DNA of 64,000 nt from Oreocharis arfaki. Its lineage: Eukaryota; Chordata; Aves; Passeriformes; Paramythiidae. Location: the NCBI GenBank assembly GCA_013398015.1, contig VZRR01012915.1:1-64000 (forward strand), read 5' to 3'. Positions 39,240 to 53,411 of this stretch are shown here, piece after piece. The notes beneath the pieces are model-generated. The model made no database searches, was not told the DNA's origin, and was given only the letters and a program-made list of their open reading frames with translations. The translations under genes and the position numbers were made by a program. Numbering within the stretch: the first letter of the stretch is position 1; each line of letters starts with the position of its first letter.

Positions 39240-42200
39240 GCTTTAGTTCCCACTCAGTCCTTTGATCATCCTTTTTCCTTGCACACGTTACAGACTTAAT
39301 TTGATTTTGAGGTTTCTGGGTATTTCCCTTGCGTTTGCTTTCATTCTGTGCATAGACAAGAAGGTCTCTTCGTGCAAGGATTAATGACCCTGGGCTCATT
39401 TTATCATTCATATTCATGTCTTCATTTTTAAAGATGCTGCTGCCATAGTTCTGCACTATGAACATACCAATTAAGGAAAACCCTCAAATCCTGTTTCCCT
39501 CATTCTGTAGGATTAATAGTCTGCTCCCTGTAACACTGAGGAGTTGAAGAGTTGAACTATAAGAACTAAAAGGAGATTTCTAGTACAAAATATAGTCACC
39601 TATGCATCTTGAGAAATCCAAACTTTTTTGGTTTTTGTGCCTCTCATGCTTTTATACAGGTAAATGTTTTGTGCTGTGAGACCTTCAACCCAATTATTAT
39701 CCTGACTTAGATATTCTTCTGGAATTACTGTGTTATAAATCCTACCATGTTTGGAGGAATCTGAGAGAAGACAGCAGTTGTAGTGTTTAAACTCTTTGAT
39801 AGTGCAACTTTAGAGAAAGAGCAGCTCTTTTCCAGCCAGCTCAAGGAAGGGCCCAAACCGCTACCCCAAATTCTTCAAAAAAAGCAGGTTCAGAGCAATG
39901 TCTCTCAGCTCACCTGGCTGGCACTGCTGGCCTGTAACACTGCCCATGCCCTTGTGGGTATCAAAAGTTCTGGCAAGGTTTGGGAAAGGAGAGTTTATAA
40001 CCCCCCTCTCCCCAAGGGAAGCTCTGCAAACATGTGGGGCTGGAGAGCAGCTTTACAGGGTTTATCAGCTTAGGTATTTCCCATTTTGTGGGGTTTTAAA
40101 TTCAGATAATCCGTCTAGTGGCTGTGGGAATGACAGGTGCGGTGCCTTATGCTTCCCATCAAAACTGTTCCACTTAAGGATAAGCAGACTTACAGTAGAA
40201 GGACTTTTTTCTAGTGTAAAGAACAAGACACCTGCCAACAAATTAATTACATATTAGCTGTTTAAAACAGGCTAATTGACATAATACAGCACAGGTAAGA
40301 TTGTCCTTTCTGTGTTCAGCTGTAACTCACTTCAGCCTTGCTGGAGCACATGAAATGGCACAGGAAGAAGTGGGCAGCAGCTGTACACCACCCTTCCCTC
40401 CAGGGATGGATGGGGAAGGAATGTGCCCAAGTCCTCAGAACAAGAGCAGCTTTCTGTGAAACAAGGCCCTTTCCTATCTAGAACCATATTTGCCTTCTTT
40501 TTTTCCCCCAGATTATATTCAGAGCCACAAGACTGAGAATAAAGCAACCTCTTAAATTCAGCATATTTACAATGCTTTGTTGAGTAAGAAAATATTTCTA
40601 AATTAAATGTCAGTTACAGATTTTTTTTTAGTTGTGCTCCTTCATTCTGGTAGTTGATGTATGTACTTGAACACCGACACTGCATCTTTTTTTTTAAAAT
40701 TACAAGATCTAGCTAGCTATGGAGGATATTTTTGTTGCCTCTAATTAACAGAGGCCATGCTCTTCAGTTTTTATAATGAAATAAAAGTCATCTAACTCAC
40801 AATTGATACAGAAATAAACCAGAAACATACAGTGAGGTTCTATACCTTTGCAGTACTTACTCATGAGAGTCCTGTAGCTGTTCTCAAGTACAATGCAAAA
40901 TGCACATGGTACTGATCATTCTGAATGTGAACTACTCCCATTTTTCCTGAGAAGCCACTATTTACCTTCCTCCCAAAAATAACAATCAAAAAGAGAATAA
41001 TCACTTCTTTTGGATCTGTGCATGTGTTTGCTCTTAGATGCTCAATGGGGCCTTGAAAGACAAATAGTTTGTCACCCCCATCATATCTAATGAAATAGAG
41101 CTGCTGCTGCTCCTACCACTGATGGCCTGGTCCTGTAACTAGTAAGGCTGATGATAATTAGAAAATGGGGATTGCCGAGGTCACAGTGTAATTTTGGATC
41201 CCTCAGCCTAGAAAAGCCGCTTTTGTGGCAAAGTGACGACATTATTCCCATCTCTGGCTACAAGCAGCTTGACCTCTTGGTGAGGAGTTCACACTTGAGA
41301 AATGCTCTCAAAAAGGAAGATTTCACTGCCTTACTAAAAAGCAAATAGCAAAGAAATAAGACTTTAAGATTTCTCTTTCATTTAGCTATATGGGGTTATA
41401 AAGAAAATGAAAGGGGCATGTACAAAGCAGTAAATACTCAGTCCCAGTCATAGGAACCAAAACATTTTTAAAATTATGACCTGGTTTTACCCAAATCTTC
41501 TGTAATCTGTTCAAGAATATTCCATAACTCCGTGTGGCACCAATACCAAGTGACCCAAGGTTTTGGGAGTTGTCTTTACTGAGTGGTACTGGGATCACAG
41601 TGAGTTTCCCACTACAGTGGCAACAACACAATCCAATGTAATAAAACCTCTGCTGTTCTTTACCCGTGTCTCTCCTGTTCCTTGCAGTACATTTTTCACT
41701 TCTTGTATGCAAGTGTTGGGATACTGTTGGAAAGCTAGAAGGGAAGAGGAGGAGTTCCTCCTCCCAGCCAGTCTTGTTAATCATGGTATTTGAGTAACCT
41801 CTAAACTGAGGCACTTCTGTTAAACAATAGGAATATTTTATATAAATCTACCTTTTAGGTCTCTTTTTGGAACTCTACCTACTACTACTTAAAAAGGATG
41901 GTTCTATGTCAGCTTTTTGTCATTTCTTCATTTGATTTGGTTTTACACTGTTACTCCACAGTAAGCACTCAGAAAGTGATCGTCCAGCAATAGTTCCAAG
42001 TACAGAGCTGTGTCTGAAGTTCTTTCAGAGCTGGGAATGAATTCTAAACTCCTATGACACTCAAAGCCTCTTAACCAGAGCATCATTATTAATCAAAGAG
42101 CTATAAATTAGGCAGCTTGACACAGGAAGCCCATCTGAATGCTACAGAGGCATGCACTTGCTTTCTTACAGTTGACTGTTTGAACTTGCTCAGGTTTGGA

Positions 42201-45200
42201 AAATAAGACCAAATCCTAGGAGACAACTAACTAAAAGGGAGAAAGGAAGCAGCCAGAAAGAATAAACACACACCATACGCCTATGACCTCCTCAACAGGA
42301 TTTTGCATTCTCCTCCTTTTACTTTTTGAAGCACCTATTTAAGCATGTAACTGTCCATACTTAATGCTGAAGAACCGATCACACTCCACCCCAAAAGAGC
42401 TGCATAAATGAGAAAAATTCTGATGAGGGAGTGGGGGAGAGGGGATGAAAAAAGTAGTTTTGAATCCTTTTTGTACAAAATGTTTAAAAATTGTATTAAC
42501 CTGAATTGAACAGGTTTCTTTGATGAGCAAACTGTCCCCTTCCCCTCAGCCCACATCCTGCCAGCTGTCAATACATGCCTGTTACATCAGCCATAACACC
42601 ATGCACACAGCTGGGGCTGTCACACCACACGGTGCAGGATTTCTCCCTCACTGCTGTAACCTGCCAAGGGCAGCTGCTGGAGAAGCCCATCACGTTGTGA
42701 CTTGGCTCTGCACTTCTGGCCATACGTGCAAGGCATTACTCAGCAGTGCCCAGCCTGTCCCTTTACTTTCTCGACAGTCAGTTAAAGACAGCAGTCTTTA
42801 ACTTCCAGCACCTGTGGAATCAATAAGCAGAGCCAGCTTTTCCAGTGCAAAACTTGCTGCCCTGAATTAACAGCCTGAGGGGACACAAGTCACCACTCCG
42901 TGCTCACACGGGGAATGTCCACCACCCTGTGCTGAGAACACAGCCGTACAGTGGGTGCCTCTATCCAAGAGTTTGCCACAAAACCCAAGCAGCACTTACC
43001 CCAAAGCTCTGTTCAGTGCTGCTGCTGGTATAGTGGGCACAGCAGCTCACATCCAGCTCCTGTCTCCACAGGAGAGATGAAAGGAATTGAGTGCCTGGAT
43101 GGGTGGAGCATCTTCTCCCTTGCTGGTTTGCTGGGTGCCATTCAGGCTCTTTCTGGGGGAGATACAAAGCCGTATGAGGGCAGGCAGCACTTTGTCTGCA
43201 GGGAAACAAATCACCTGTCCAATGAGCTGCTCTTGCTGCCCGTTCCCATCTATTGATCAAATGCTTACACTAACATAACAAGATGAAAAGTCACTAAAAT
43301 GCACTATGGCGTTAGACAAAAACCAACAGTTATACTGCCCTTATTCCCAGGGCTTGGGCAGAGGGACAGGGATACCCCAGGCCAGTCTGCCATGCCCACT
43401 GTGCTAAGCCTGAAGGGATCCTGCTCCCAAATCGCTGGTTTGGCCCATCCAAGGCACACATGGCAGTTGCTGTGCATACAGAAACATCCCTGAGTTTAGC
43501 ACACAGCACACACCAGCACTCTCAGCTGTGCTCTGGGTGCCACAGCCCTTCCTGTCCCATCCCCAGGGACTTTGTGCCTGCAGACAGCTCTGTGCTGCAC
43601 TAACAACCAGCCAGCACTGCCCGGAGAATCCAGGCCACTGGATTTAATCCCATTCCCAGCAAACACCTGCAGGCTGCATCACAAGGGAAACCCCTTGATC
43701 CATACAGGCCAGCAGAGGGGCTTCTGGCTGGAAGCTCTCTGTGGGCTCTGCCCAGCTTGCCAGGTCAATCCTCCCAACCACTCCTTGATGGTGAGTGAAG
43801 GTGCCCAGACTGCCACTGCAAACCCGCAATGGGGAACCACCCCTCACCAGCCCTGGATCTCCTCTCCACAGCTGTATGGTGCCTCTGCCCCACATCTTAC
43901 CAGCTGTAGCTGTCCAGAACACATCTTCAAGTACTCTGTCCAGCAAGTGCAGCCTGATTCGCAGTCACTGCAGAAATGCACCCCAGGAAAGGAGTTAAAC
44001 CTGTACCCTCTGGAGCCAAGAGACTCTCCACTGCCATCCCTAACACAGCAATGGCCAGCAGGACACAGAACAAGGCTCCTCAAGGAACTGACTTTCCCAA
44101 ACCCTGCCACTCCCCTAGAGCAGCCTTTCAAGTCACCACAGAAAAATTCATTCTGGCACTGGATTTACACTTCATGCTTCCACCCTGGCTAACAGTGGCA
44201 GTGTAAATATCCCAACATTCAAAGCTACCCATGAGGAAACTCCTCTCCATTTACCCACCTCCTTTTTGCCACATAACTGTATTTACCCAATCATGAGCAC
44301 TGCTCCTGGATTATGCACTCCATCTGTTTTGAGTCAACACATGGATCTTCACTAACTTGAAGATAAAGAGCTCTCCCCAACTCTCCCTTTGTTGTCTGCA
44401 GCATGTATGCTGGCTGCTCCTTGGAATCCAGGTGATTGAGCAGCAGTCCCCAATTGGGACACTGGGAAAATGGCTTCTGACTACCAGGGTTTATTGCTGC
44501 CTAGACTTTATCATGACCGCTGCTAAGAAAGATTGCCTTATTCTTGGAATACATTCAATTTGTTCCTTATTAGCCAGCTTGGGGCTTGGTGAGGAATGAG
44601 AACAGCATTTCTTCTGTGTGAAGGTCTGGAATAAAGAACCCTGCAATACAGCTGATTATAGCACAGCAGGGTCCTCTCCTGCTCCTGGGCAACAGGAAAC
44701 ATGATTAGCCAGCAGACATTCTCCTCCTCTCACTAACGTTACTACACCTGAGCACAAACACACGCAGAACCTGCCTGGCCACAGGGCTGTGCCTGGGGGA
44801 CATGGATTTGCTGAGAATCTGATGAGCCTGCCAGGTGTGTGTGTCGGGGGGAAGCATTCCCTGACAGTACCACTTAGCCAAGAAATGACTGACCTTTTCT
44901 GACTCATAGAGGGGAGAGGGAAGGACCAGGACATGCTGCCATCGGTCAGAGCTCAGTTGCCTCACCAGTCCCACAGCTCAGTGCTCTCACCCAAGGCCGC
45001 TGTATTTCTCACCATTCCACCTGTACTAAGCAGAGCCACCTTAGTGGCACTCTTAGAGTGCACAGCTGTTGGCTTCCTCCTGAAAGATACAATGGAACAG
45101 AGAACCTGATTTTCTTCCTTAAAATTAATTTTCAGCAGTAAAGGGGTGCTTCTTTTTTTGCTTCCCCTTTTCTGGGGGAGGTTTCCACCACACATACATC

Positions 45201-47470
45201 TCCGTCCTCTGCTGGAAAGAACAGGTCTCAGCTCTTAGACTCTTATTTTCCAACCTTTTTCCTCCATCTAGGGGTTTATTTACTACAATAAATATGCAGT
45301 GAGTATTTCCAGACATCAAAATATTTCCCTTAGTCTTTAGACTGTTTTCTTGATATTCTCTCCTTTGCTTGGTTGAGTGTTTTTTAATTTTTTGGGGTTT
45401 TTTAATAAATAAAATGAAAACTTGGCACCAGAACTGGATACATTCAATTTCATCAACACTACATCAAGGAAATATGTTTGTGTTCATGTGTATTTCTGTA
45501 TATCCACCCTCATCCTCTAGGTATTTGCCTTTTATACCATCAAGCTCCACAGGAATCCTTCCACCCAACCCACTGAGGATTTCTTATGAACTGCTTGTCC
45601 GCAACAATCACCAAAACTCTTTGTCGACTCAAGAATACCGGCCCCCGTTTCCTGGAAGTCTTTGTGTTTCCTATTCCCAAACGTGCAGTTTCAGACATGC
45701 CTTACCAAAATGCTTCTGTGGCTCCCCTGCAGACAGGGGCCTCAGGATTTTGTGCTGCTGCCTGTGATTCACTGCTGCTCAACAGCTGTCACCACAATTG
45801 CTTCCAGACCTCTAGGAAAGCACCGAACAGCACAGACCATTGCAGAGGAAAAGATTCTCAAACACCTTTTTTGTAGGGATTCCCACTATTACCACTAGAA
45901 CTTTGATGACTGGGTTTTAATTCTTTTAACATGTGCCCCAACAATACAGTAACATTATTTTGGAGCAACAAGGTGCAAGCAACAAGGATTTTGTGAAGTG
46001 TTTATGTATAAACTCAGTGTTGCTATTATCCCAAACCTATAATTCCTCGAAGTTACACTGCTTTGACAAGAATTATGTCCCATAAAAACCCTTCAAGAGT
46101 AATCTCAGCTCTCAAGGCACCCCATATCTCCCAGGACCTTCCCCTTGGGTTTCAAATTCCTGTTTGGACAAGTAGGTCTTCGCTGAGCTTCTCTGGAACG
46201 CATGCTTTATCTTCCATAGTTTACCAAAAACTAACCTCCTTGGGTCAGTGACTCCTCCAGCCATCTTTTCTGACTTTCTAAATACCAGCTGTTGAGTTGT
46301 CCCTTTAGAAAAATCTTAAAATACCACCTGCTGAACATCTATTGCACCAGACTGATGAAGATATCCCAGTATAGGTGATGTTTTAAAGATTTTTACACAC
46401 AGCACACAGATACCTGTTATGTATCCTGGTTTTTATTAAAACAATTTTGCCCTCTTCACCTAACAAAGCTTAACGAGTTAGGAACATTTTCCCAAATGTT
46501 CTACTGCATGTCCTTAAATTGAACTGTATTTAAGATGTGTTCAAGATCGTGTTTTTCTCTCTTGGGGAAATAAGGCCTTATCTGTTGCTGTGCTGGCAGC
46601 CACCAAGGCCAGTTAGCAGCCAGGCTCACTGAATTACGCTCCTGCCCCAGGAATGTGGCTCTAACTCTGAATTAGTAGGATTTTATGGGAAAACTCCTCG
46701 CTGCTGCTGATCTGTTCAGATCTCTGTAAGAACACATGGCTCTGTTTTCACAGGCCAATCCTCTGGGGTCTTTCAAAAAATCCTAAAAAATGAATGAGTG
46801 GCTGCTTTTGCCCTCCTGAATCTTGTAGTTATTTGTCCCAACATCACTGACTGCTGGTTTGAAAGGTCTCACCTGAGTCAGCAAGGCCAGTACCTCGATA
46901 CCACAGCCACTTTTGCACGAGCTCATTCCCTAATGTATCCAAATCACATGAAATGAGCTGGGTTTTCACTTTCCCATCCTACTGCTGGGGAGCTGCTCGG
47001 TCCTCACCACAGTGACACTGTTACAGGTCATCATCCAGTTGCCCTCCTCAGCTTGCACTTAGCAATGTCACACTCTTTTCCCCTCACATCAACATTCGAC
47101 TTTTACTTTTTCGGCTTTTTTTTTACCTCTCTGCCACCACCCCTTTCTCACTGAATAAAACCAGCCACGTTCTTAAAAAAATAAAAAAGTGGTCTTATAG
47201 TAGGTGACACAATTTTCTGTTGGAAGTTGGATACTCAGAATCACGCCGGTGGGCTCACTAAGGGAATTTTTAGCTGTGCAGTACTTTAATTAAGATTACT
47301 AAAGAAAAGGACTCCCAATGTGCTGCACAACGATCTCAGGAGACGTTCCGAGCTGTAGATGGAGCACTTGCACTGCTAAGAAAATCCACAAGTGCCTGCT
47401 GACCCCTTCCTGCGATTTCCAGCAATTTTTAAAGAGGGAAAGGCTCTTTTCCCATGTGGTACATTGTGGC
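39240..47470. other. Intergenic DNA downstream of UGGT1, left part
   Basis: I see no exon with matching splice sites and known homology. From about 39240 to 42300 it is AT-rich. From about 42500 to 44250 it is richer in GC and CA, and by composition it holds longer open frames, the longest plus-strand one being 206 codons at 43572-44192. That frame has no recognisable domain and looks like chance. In mammals HS6ST1 follows UGGT1 tail-to-tail. None of its coding sequence is seen, though a long 3' UTR of that gene could lie here unnoticed. Confidence 0.6.
40538..40543 (+). terminator. Possible distal polyadenylation signal AATAAA
   Basis: A second canonical AATAAA sits 2.2 kb past the stop, with another at 40780-40785. 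Either could serve a long UGGT1 3' UTR isoform. AT-rich DNA gives such hexamers by chance, so these are candidates only. Confidence 0.25.
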
Positions 47471-47477
47471 CTTCCAT

Positions 47478-47494
47478 AAAAAAAAAAAAAAAAA
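47478..47494. repeat. A17 homopolymer
   Basis: Seventeen A, followed by short A runs broken by G. There is no flanking target-site duplication that I can see, so it is not called as a retrocopy tail. Confidence 0.8.
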
Positions 47495-50400
47495 GAAAAA
47501 AGAAAACAAGCGTGCCTCGCTGCTGCACACATTAACACAAGCAATGAGTACCAGCTCTGTGGTACTGATCACGCACTGGAGTTGCTGCTATTAAGTTATA
47601 AGGCTTTTCAATTAAGTTCAAGTACAGTTACTTTGAAAAGGTCTAAGGGCTTCCAAGAAAAGGAGCAGCCAAACAGATCTAAGTCTGGACCTATCATGGG
47701 TAGGTTTTTCTTTGATTGCTTTGTTGATTGGTTGAGGGTTTTTTTACTGTTTATTAATAATAAAATAAAGTGAAACAGTTACTTCAGTTACCACCAACTT
47801 TCTAGTGCAAATCATAAGCCGACACAGAGACCTTTGCACTATGCTGAGGTTTATTTGGTCCAGTGCCTTGTATCCAATCACAACTATCACAAGCTCTTTG
47901 ACAAGAGTGGGCAAAAAATCTTGTAGAAGGTAATTTAGAAACACCTGCATCGTTCAAGAAGTATCTTTCTATCACCTCCTTTTATGGCAGAAAGGACTCA
48001 GATGTGAGGGCAGAAGACTGACCTTCCTACAGGAAGATCCTATTTCCAAGGGAAATATTTCCTATTTCTTGTCTCACATCCCACTCAGAGAAACACTTCT
48101 GCCTGCATAAAATTAACACCTATAAACTAATATACGATTTAAAATCAAATGTGTACTTTCAAGACTCTTATTCTGTTCACTGATATAGCCAACAAACTTT
48201 GTTTCTTTAAAGGGTGAGTGCTAGATGTACAGTGAGTGTTGTGAATGTGTTACCCCCTTTTTCTGTGTTTGCAAAGCGAGCGAGAGCATGCAGTGATTGA
48301 CTCAAAAAAGTACCTGTTACCATCAGAGGGGCACAGGGGAGCTAAAATATTCTCCATCTACACTTTGAAGCACTGAGTTTCCAAGCCTTTCTGCTTATTT
48401 CTTTTGGACAAACCCACCGGGGAACAAGATGCAGCCCTCTTCCTCATTGACACAGTTCCTGCATTGCCTGTTTTCCCTCCCCCAGAGCTGATGCATGAAA
48501 AATCTTTTGCCAGCTCATATCCGTGGAATAATAAATGTACCTGATCACTTTGTGTCACTGATCAAAGCAAGAACTGAATTCTAAAAGCAGAAATGTGATC
48601 TGAAGACAGTCAGCCCCATCAAGCACAAACGGAATATTTTAACATCTGGAAGTTGATTTTAAAAGCTCTTCAGCAAAGGCCAGGAATTTTAGGGATGAAG
48701 CTGTCAAGGAATGAGATATTAAAAAGCTCTTACTACAGGGACCCAACCTTTGCAACCACCTAAATGCTGTCCAACTTATTTGCTCATTCATTCATTTATG
48801 TAAGGCTGTAAAGCTTTCTCGTCTGTGTAGCAGAAAACAGGAGAGAAGCTGCTCCTGTGAGTCAGCAGCTGCTCAGAGCGTTACCCACAGCACTGACCAG
48901 TGCACGTGGGCCCGAGACAATCTGGGAAATTCATGTGCTGCCAGCAGCAGCACGGACTCGGAGGAAGAAATGAATTGCTTTAGACAACAAACCCCCCCAG
49001 GCACTACCCTACAGCAGCCACAGAAAATCAGGACTCAAAATAAACACTTGTTTTACTTCCTTTTGTTTTCTTACTTTCTTCGTATTTGAGCCCAATAGGG
49101 AGATGAATCTGAGACACAATCTTTTCATGTAACTGCATCATGATCATCCAATTCAAACTCAGACCTAAACCTGCCTCTCTTTGGACCTACAGCTTTCTGA
49201 GGTGGGGAGGGAGGACACAAGGAGCTATATGCCTGGAACACTGCAGGAATCTGCAACACAAAGTGTCTTTCCAAGACACAGATTGCTTAGCCCACCTGTG
49301 CTCACCCAGGTGTGCCCATGAAGAAGAGGGGAGTGGTTTCTCAAGCTGTCTCCTAAGCTTTCTCCAGCAGAGGTGTCAGACTCACTGCAAAAAAAGGCTC
49401 TGCATGCTCCCAGTTTGTGTGCCACAGAAGGAGCATGGGTAAGTAATTGAAGGGTTACTGAAATCAGTAGCCAGGCTACTCCGATAATCGAAATCCAAAA
49501 CACAGCCAGAAGGAAGGGAAAGAATTAATTCATCATCTAATTATAAAAGCAGCACACAGCCTTCTCTAACTAATCTAGTAGCAGAAGGCAAAGGGATCAA
49601 ATAAAAACAAGCTGTACTGAACTACAAAGACAGAAAAACGAACCAAAGAAACCCACTATTGCTGTAATGATGGACTCATGACCTGAGAGCAGATACATTA
49701 TTTATTTCGACTGTTTATGTCCTTTTTTATTCCCTTTTGGCTCTGATTTGCTGTCACTGGTGTGTTACAAGGTCATTAATAATGCATAGCAATAAATAAT
49801 ATATCCACAGTCACACCAACTGAATTTTGTCTGTCACTACAGCCCTGTGAGCATCTTAAATTTATTATACTTGGGGCTTTTTCTGAATGGTGGCTAAAAC
49901 CTGCACACATAGACTAGTTCAAACCTATAAAACAACAACATTTTTAGCTAATTTCTGGAGAAAAAGCAGACATGGAAGTACTCAGTTGTTGGTTTCAGCC
50001 CAGACAGCTGCCAGGAGACATGGACTGAGGCACCAGAGCTCTGGCCAGACAGTTCCATACAAAACACCTCCTCTGTCCTTCAAACAGCCTGTTGGATCCA
50101 CAGCTCGCAAAAACATTTCCAACTGTTCGAGTTTATCACAAAAAATGCTTGGCCACACAAACCACAAAATCCACCAACTCACACCTTCTCCTGCACTTGA
50201 AATGGAGTTCCATGGGGCAAAGGAGGCTCTCTGGAATGCAAGAAGGGCCATTCATTCAAAGCCTGACTCCACACAACACCAGCCAGCTTCATTGTGAAGC
50301 CTGGGTGAAAAAGAACCAGCCCAAAACACAGCCCAGAGTTATGCCAGTGAGCGACCCACGAGAGCCCACAGTGAACTCTTGAGCAGCTCAGGACCCCTAA

Positions 50401-50967
50401 GCATTTTTATAGGAAAAGGCAAAGCCAATATAGAGAATACCATTTTCACTCATGTAAAAGCAACAAGTGACCATGCTTATGTGTCCAAAACCAGAAGAGA
50501 AGCTCAGTATACAACAGCAACACAAAATTGAGGCATTCTAGCTTTAGAAGGTGAAATTTGGATTTAAAAACAACAACAAAAAGAAAAAAAACCCAAAAAA
50601 CCTACCAACCCAGCACTGTACTAATGCTTTTTTATTGTTATTAGCAAAGTAGTAAAATATAAATCAATCCCACCTGAACATCTCGCTGTGAACAAACTGC
50701 AGTATGGAGCAACACAGGCACAGTCTGACCTGCATCTTCTTCAAGTATAGTCCCAGAGAGAGCTCATCCCAGCCCTGTTTCTTTCATCCACTGCATTAAC
50801 TACACACCTGGAAAGCAAATAGATTCAGCAAGCTGGTCTGGTGAGAGTAAATGTTTTGAGCTTTTTTTTTGGTGAGGTTGTTTTTGCCAGTCCAACTTTC
50901 CAAACACGCTACAGCCACACCATCACTATGTGCAAAAAAAGGAATAGCAGTGGGTGCACGTGAATTT

Positions 50968-51002
50968 AAAAAAAAAAAAAAAAAAAATCAAACAAACAAA
51001 AA
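50968..51002. repeat. A20 run followed by AAAC units
   Basis: Twenty A, then TC and several (A)AAC units. It is a simple repeat of the kind seeded by retroposon tails, but no element body is recognisable next to it. Confidence 0.75.
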
Positions 51003-53078
51003 AGCCTATCTTTAGTGGAAGGGCAGAGATGGGGTGGCGAGATAAGACTAAGCTCATTTTTCACAGCTGCTGAAAATTACATAAAATTAGATGCAATGTA
51101 GAAGCAAACCTTTAAAGTAAAAACAAGGAATTAAATTAAGCAATCCTGTAGTTGTTATTGAGAATACAAATGAACTTTCTGATGCCTGATCCCCTGAACT
51201 AACAACTCATACTTGCATCAAAGCTGTAAATAAGCAGTCTAGAAAAACTCCCTTTATATGTATTCCACTAGTGTCAGGCAATACATTCACATTCTAAGTA
51301 TTTACTTAGCAGTCCCCACCTATTATTTAAACACACTTGAATACAGTACAGCAAAGTATGATAAGTATGATCACAACCCAGAACTGCATCAACTCTCTGA
51401 TAGGAAATGCAGAAAGACTCCTAAGCTGTCACTGAACTCTGAGTAAATTAACGAGGAGGGGAGCAAACGGTGACATCAAGCACGAGACTGGCAACAAATT
51501 TCATATTTAACAGTTATGACACAGCTGCATCAGTGTGCAGAAATAATATTTATTTAGACGGTTTAAAAGCAAAGCAAAGTAACTTTAACAGAAATCCAGG
51601 GTCCTGACCCTGCTTTAAGGTCAATAGAAAAACCATTTTGACTGAGATAAGCATTACTTATCTGCAAGGAGCCGAGTGCTCCATCACCAGGCATCAGCTT
51701 TTCATGCATTTCCTGAGAGCAGATCCAGAACAGGTGTCCGTTTTCTCTGTTATCACAGAGCCTGTAGCAAAAACCAGAGCTCAGTCTAATCAGCAGTTTC
51801 AAGGTGATAATTTCACACCTCTTGGCTGAAGTAGAACTTCACAGCTCATCAGGTAACAAGTGGAAAAATCACTTTTGTCCTAAATTAGTTTTTTTTCCCC
51901 TAGTGAAGATACCATCAACCCTCCTGTCACCAGGTATTATTGGAGGCCTTCGTAGTGTAGAGGCCATGCACAGGAAGAGATTTCATCACAGAGCTCAACT
52001 CTCACATCGACCAGTGACCACAAATTCTCACTTTCACTCATCAGTGTATATCCAAGATTTGGATAGACAACATTATGTGTGAAACCTGTGCATATATGTT
52101 CTTAACACAGGCCATAGACACGGTCTGTGTGCAACAAATGGAGCATGAGTTCAGATGTGACACAGCAAATAGAAAGCCCAGGTTACCTCTGACAGCCTGC
52201 ACCTCACCCTGCAGGCACAGAGACACCTCCCTGATCGACCTGAAACCTTCCCATACAGCATTGATTCTTCCCTCAGTCCAACCAACATAAAGATACTCAC
52301 ACAAAATACCTCAGGCAAATCCTGTCTGGCCTAGATGTTTGAATCCCTCTGTCAGGGCAGAGGCAGGTTAGGGAACTCCATGCAAAGCTCTCTAAGCTGC
52401 AGGGATACCAGCTCCTGCAATGCCTCCCTTGGCAAACAGCATGAGGAAGTGCAGCCTGCTCTGAGCACAGCTGGGTTAGCCACAGTCTGCAATAAAATCA
52501 TTGCACCTCCGGGATCTCTATGAGTCTCAACAGCGATCTTGTTTTTATGTTTTTCAATCTAAACCAGTCACATTTAAAGTGACAACCTCACCTGTGAAGG
52601 TGCAAATTATAAGAAGTGCAATCCTGCAAGGAGCTGTGCTGCTGCTCAGTCATGGTAAAGCCACTCAGCAGTACTACCACATCAGCAGCTCTACTGGCAG
52701 CAAAACCTACCCTGGTTATTCTGACACCCCAGTCTGGTGTGAGAATTCCACAGACTCTGAGATTCACCAAGTTACTCAACACAAGAATGCTCCTTGTGCA
52801 GTTAAAGCATGCCATATGGTGGCACACAACGATCTTGAAAAAACCAGAATTATTAGCCTTCAGAAATAAAAATTGAATCCTGCTGCTCTAGACTGTTTCC
52901 ACACCAAAGGCAGTAGCCAAGCAGTGGCTTTGCTTGCATTCATATCCAAAACCAGTAGAGCATATCCAGGAAAAAAGATGCACAGTAAATTCCCCGAAAA
53001 CGGGCTGCAGTTCTAGCTTGTCTCTGTAACATTGGCACCTCTATTACCTCTCAGTATGGTGCAGGAAGTCCAAAGCCA

Positions 53079-53084
53079 CACATC
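53079..53084. repeat. Target-site duplication of the solo LTR, left copy
   Basis: CACATC sits directly against the TG terminus of the LTR and is repeated at 53412-53417 after the CA terminus. Exact adjacency on both sides supports an integration event. Confidence 0.7.
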
Positions 53085-53411
53085 TGTTGCAGTTGAAGCA
53101 CAGGCAATGCAGAAAAAAATGGAGGACCGAGTCAGAGCTCCAGTTGAGGGAAATGATAAACCCCCTTTTATTTAATTACAAGCAGACCTTATATAATCCC
53201 TGCATTGGTCTATGGCAGGGATCATTGGTCCCTGGTCCAACCACCTCTCCAAGTGATTGGCCAGACCCCACACCACCTGTTTGACTCCTAATAGGACACA
53301 CCTGCAAGATGTTTAGAAAACCATCTTGCTTGGTGTGTTGAAACCAATGACTTAACAGAATACTTGCAAAATGGTGGATTTTTCTCTGCCAGCAGCTTTT
53401 CAGCATCCACA
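53085..53411 (-). mobile_element. Solo LTR of an avian endogenous retrovirus (class II-like)
   Basis: On the minus strand the 327-bp unit begins TGTGG and ends CAACA, giving the TG...CA ends of a retroviral LTR. It has three CCAAT boxes (ATTGG on the plus strand at 53204, 53224 and 53256), a TATATAAG box (53188-53195) and an AATAAA signal (53167-53172) in the correct U3-R-U5 order. A direct repeat CACATC flanks it exactly (53079-53084 and 53412-53417). Six-base duplications are typical of alpha/beta-like class II elements. No internal viral genes or second LTR are seen, so this is a solo LTR left by recombination. The family name is not known to me. Confidence 0.8.

Larger units (their letters stand above)
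47500..53084. other. Intergenic DNA, middle part
   Basis: No gene is supported. The AT-rich segment at about 49660-49870 looks like conserved non-coding DNA. Other open frames here are under about 140 codons and unrecognisable. An A20 run lies at 50968-50987. Confidence 0.55.

Noticed and set aside
43572..44192. 206-codon plus-strand open frame rich in Pro, Ser, Gln
   Set aside because: It sits in CA/CC-rich DNA where stop codons are rare. Overlapping frames on both strands are similarly open and nothing is homologous.
47478..47510. A-rich tail as evidence for a retroposed gene copy
   Set aside because: No upstream sequence resembles a processed gene and no target-site duplication was found.
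51895..51934. Exon-like segment with a pyrimidine tract and AG before it and a GT after it
   Set aside because: It has no partner exons in compatible phase and no recognisable peptide. Such acceptor-donor pairs occur often by chance.
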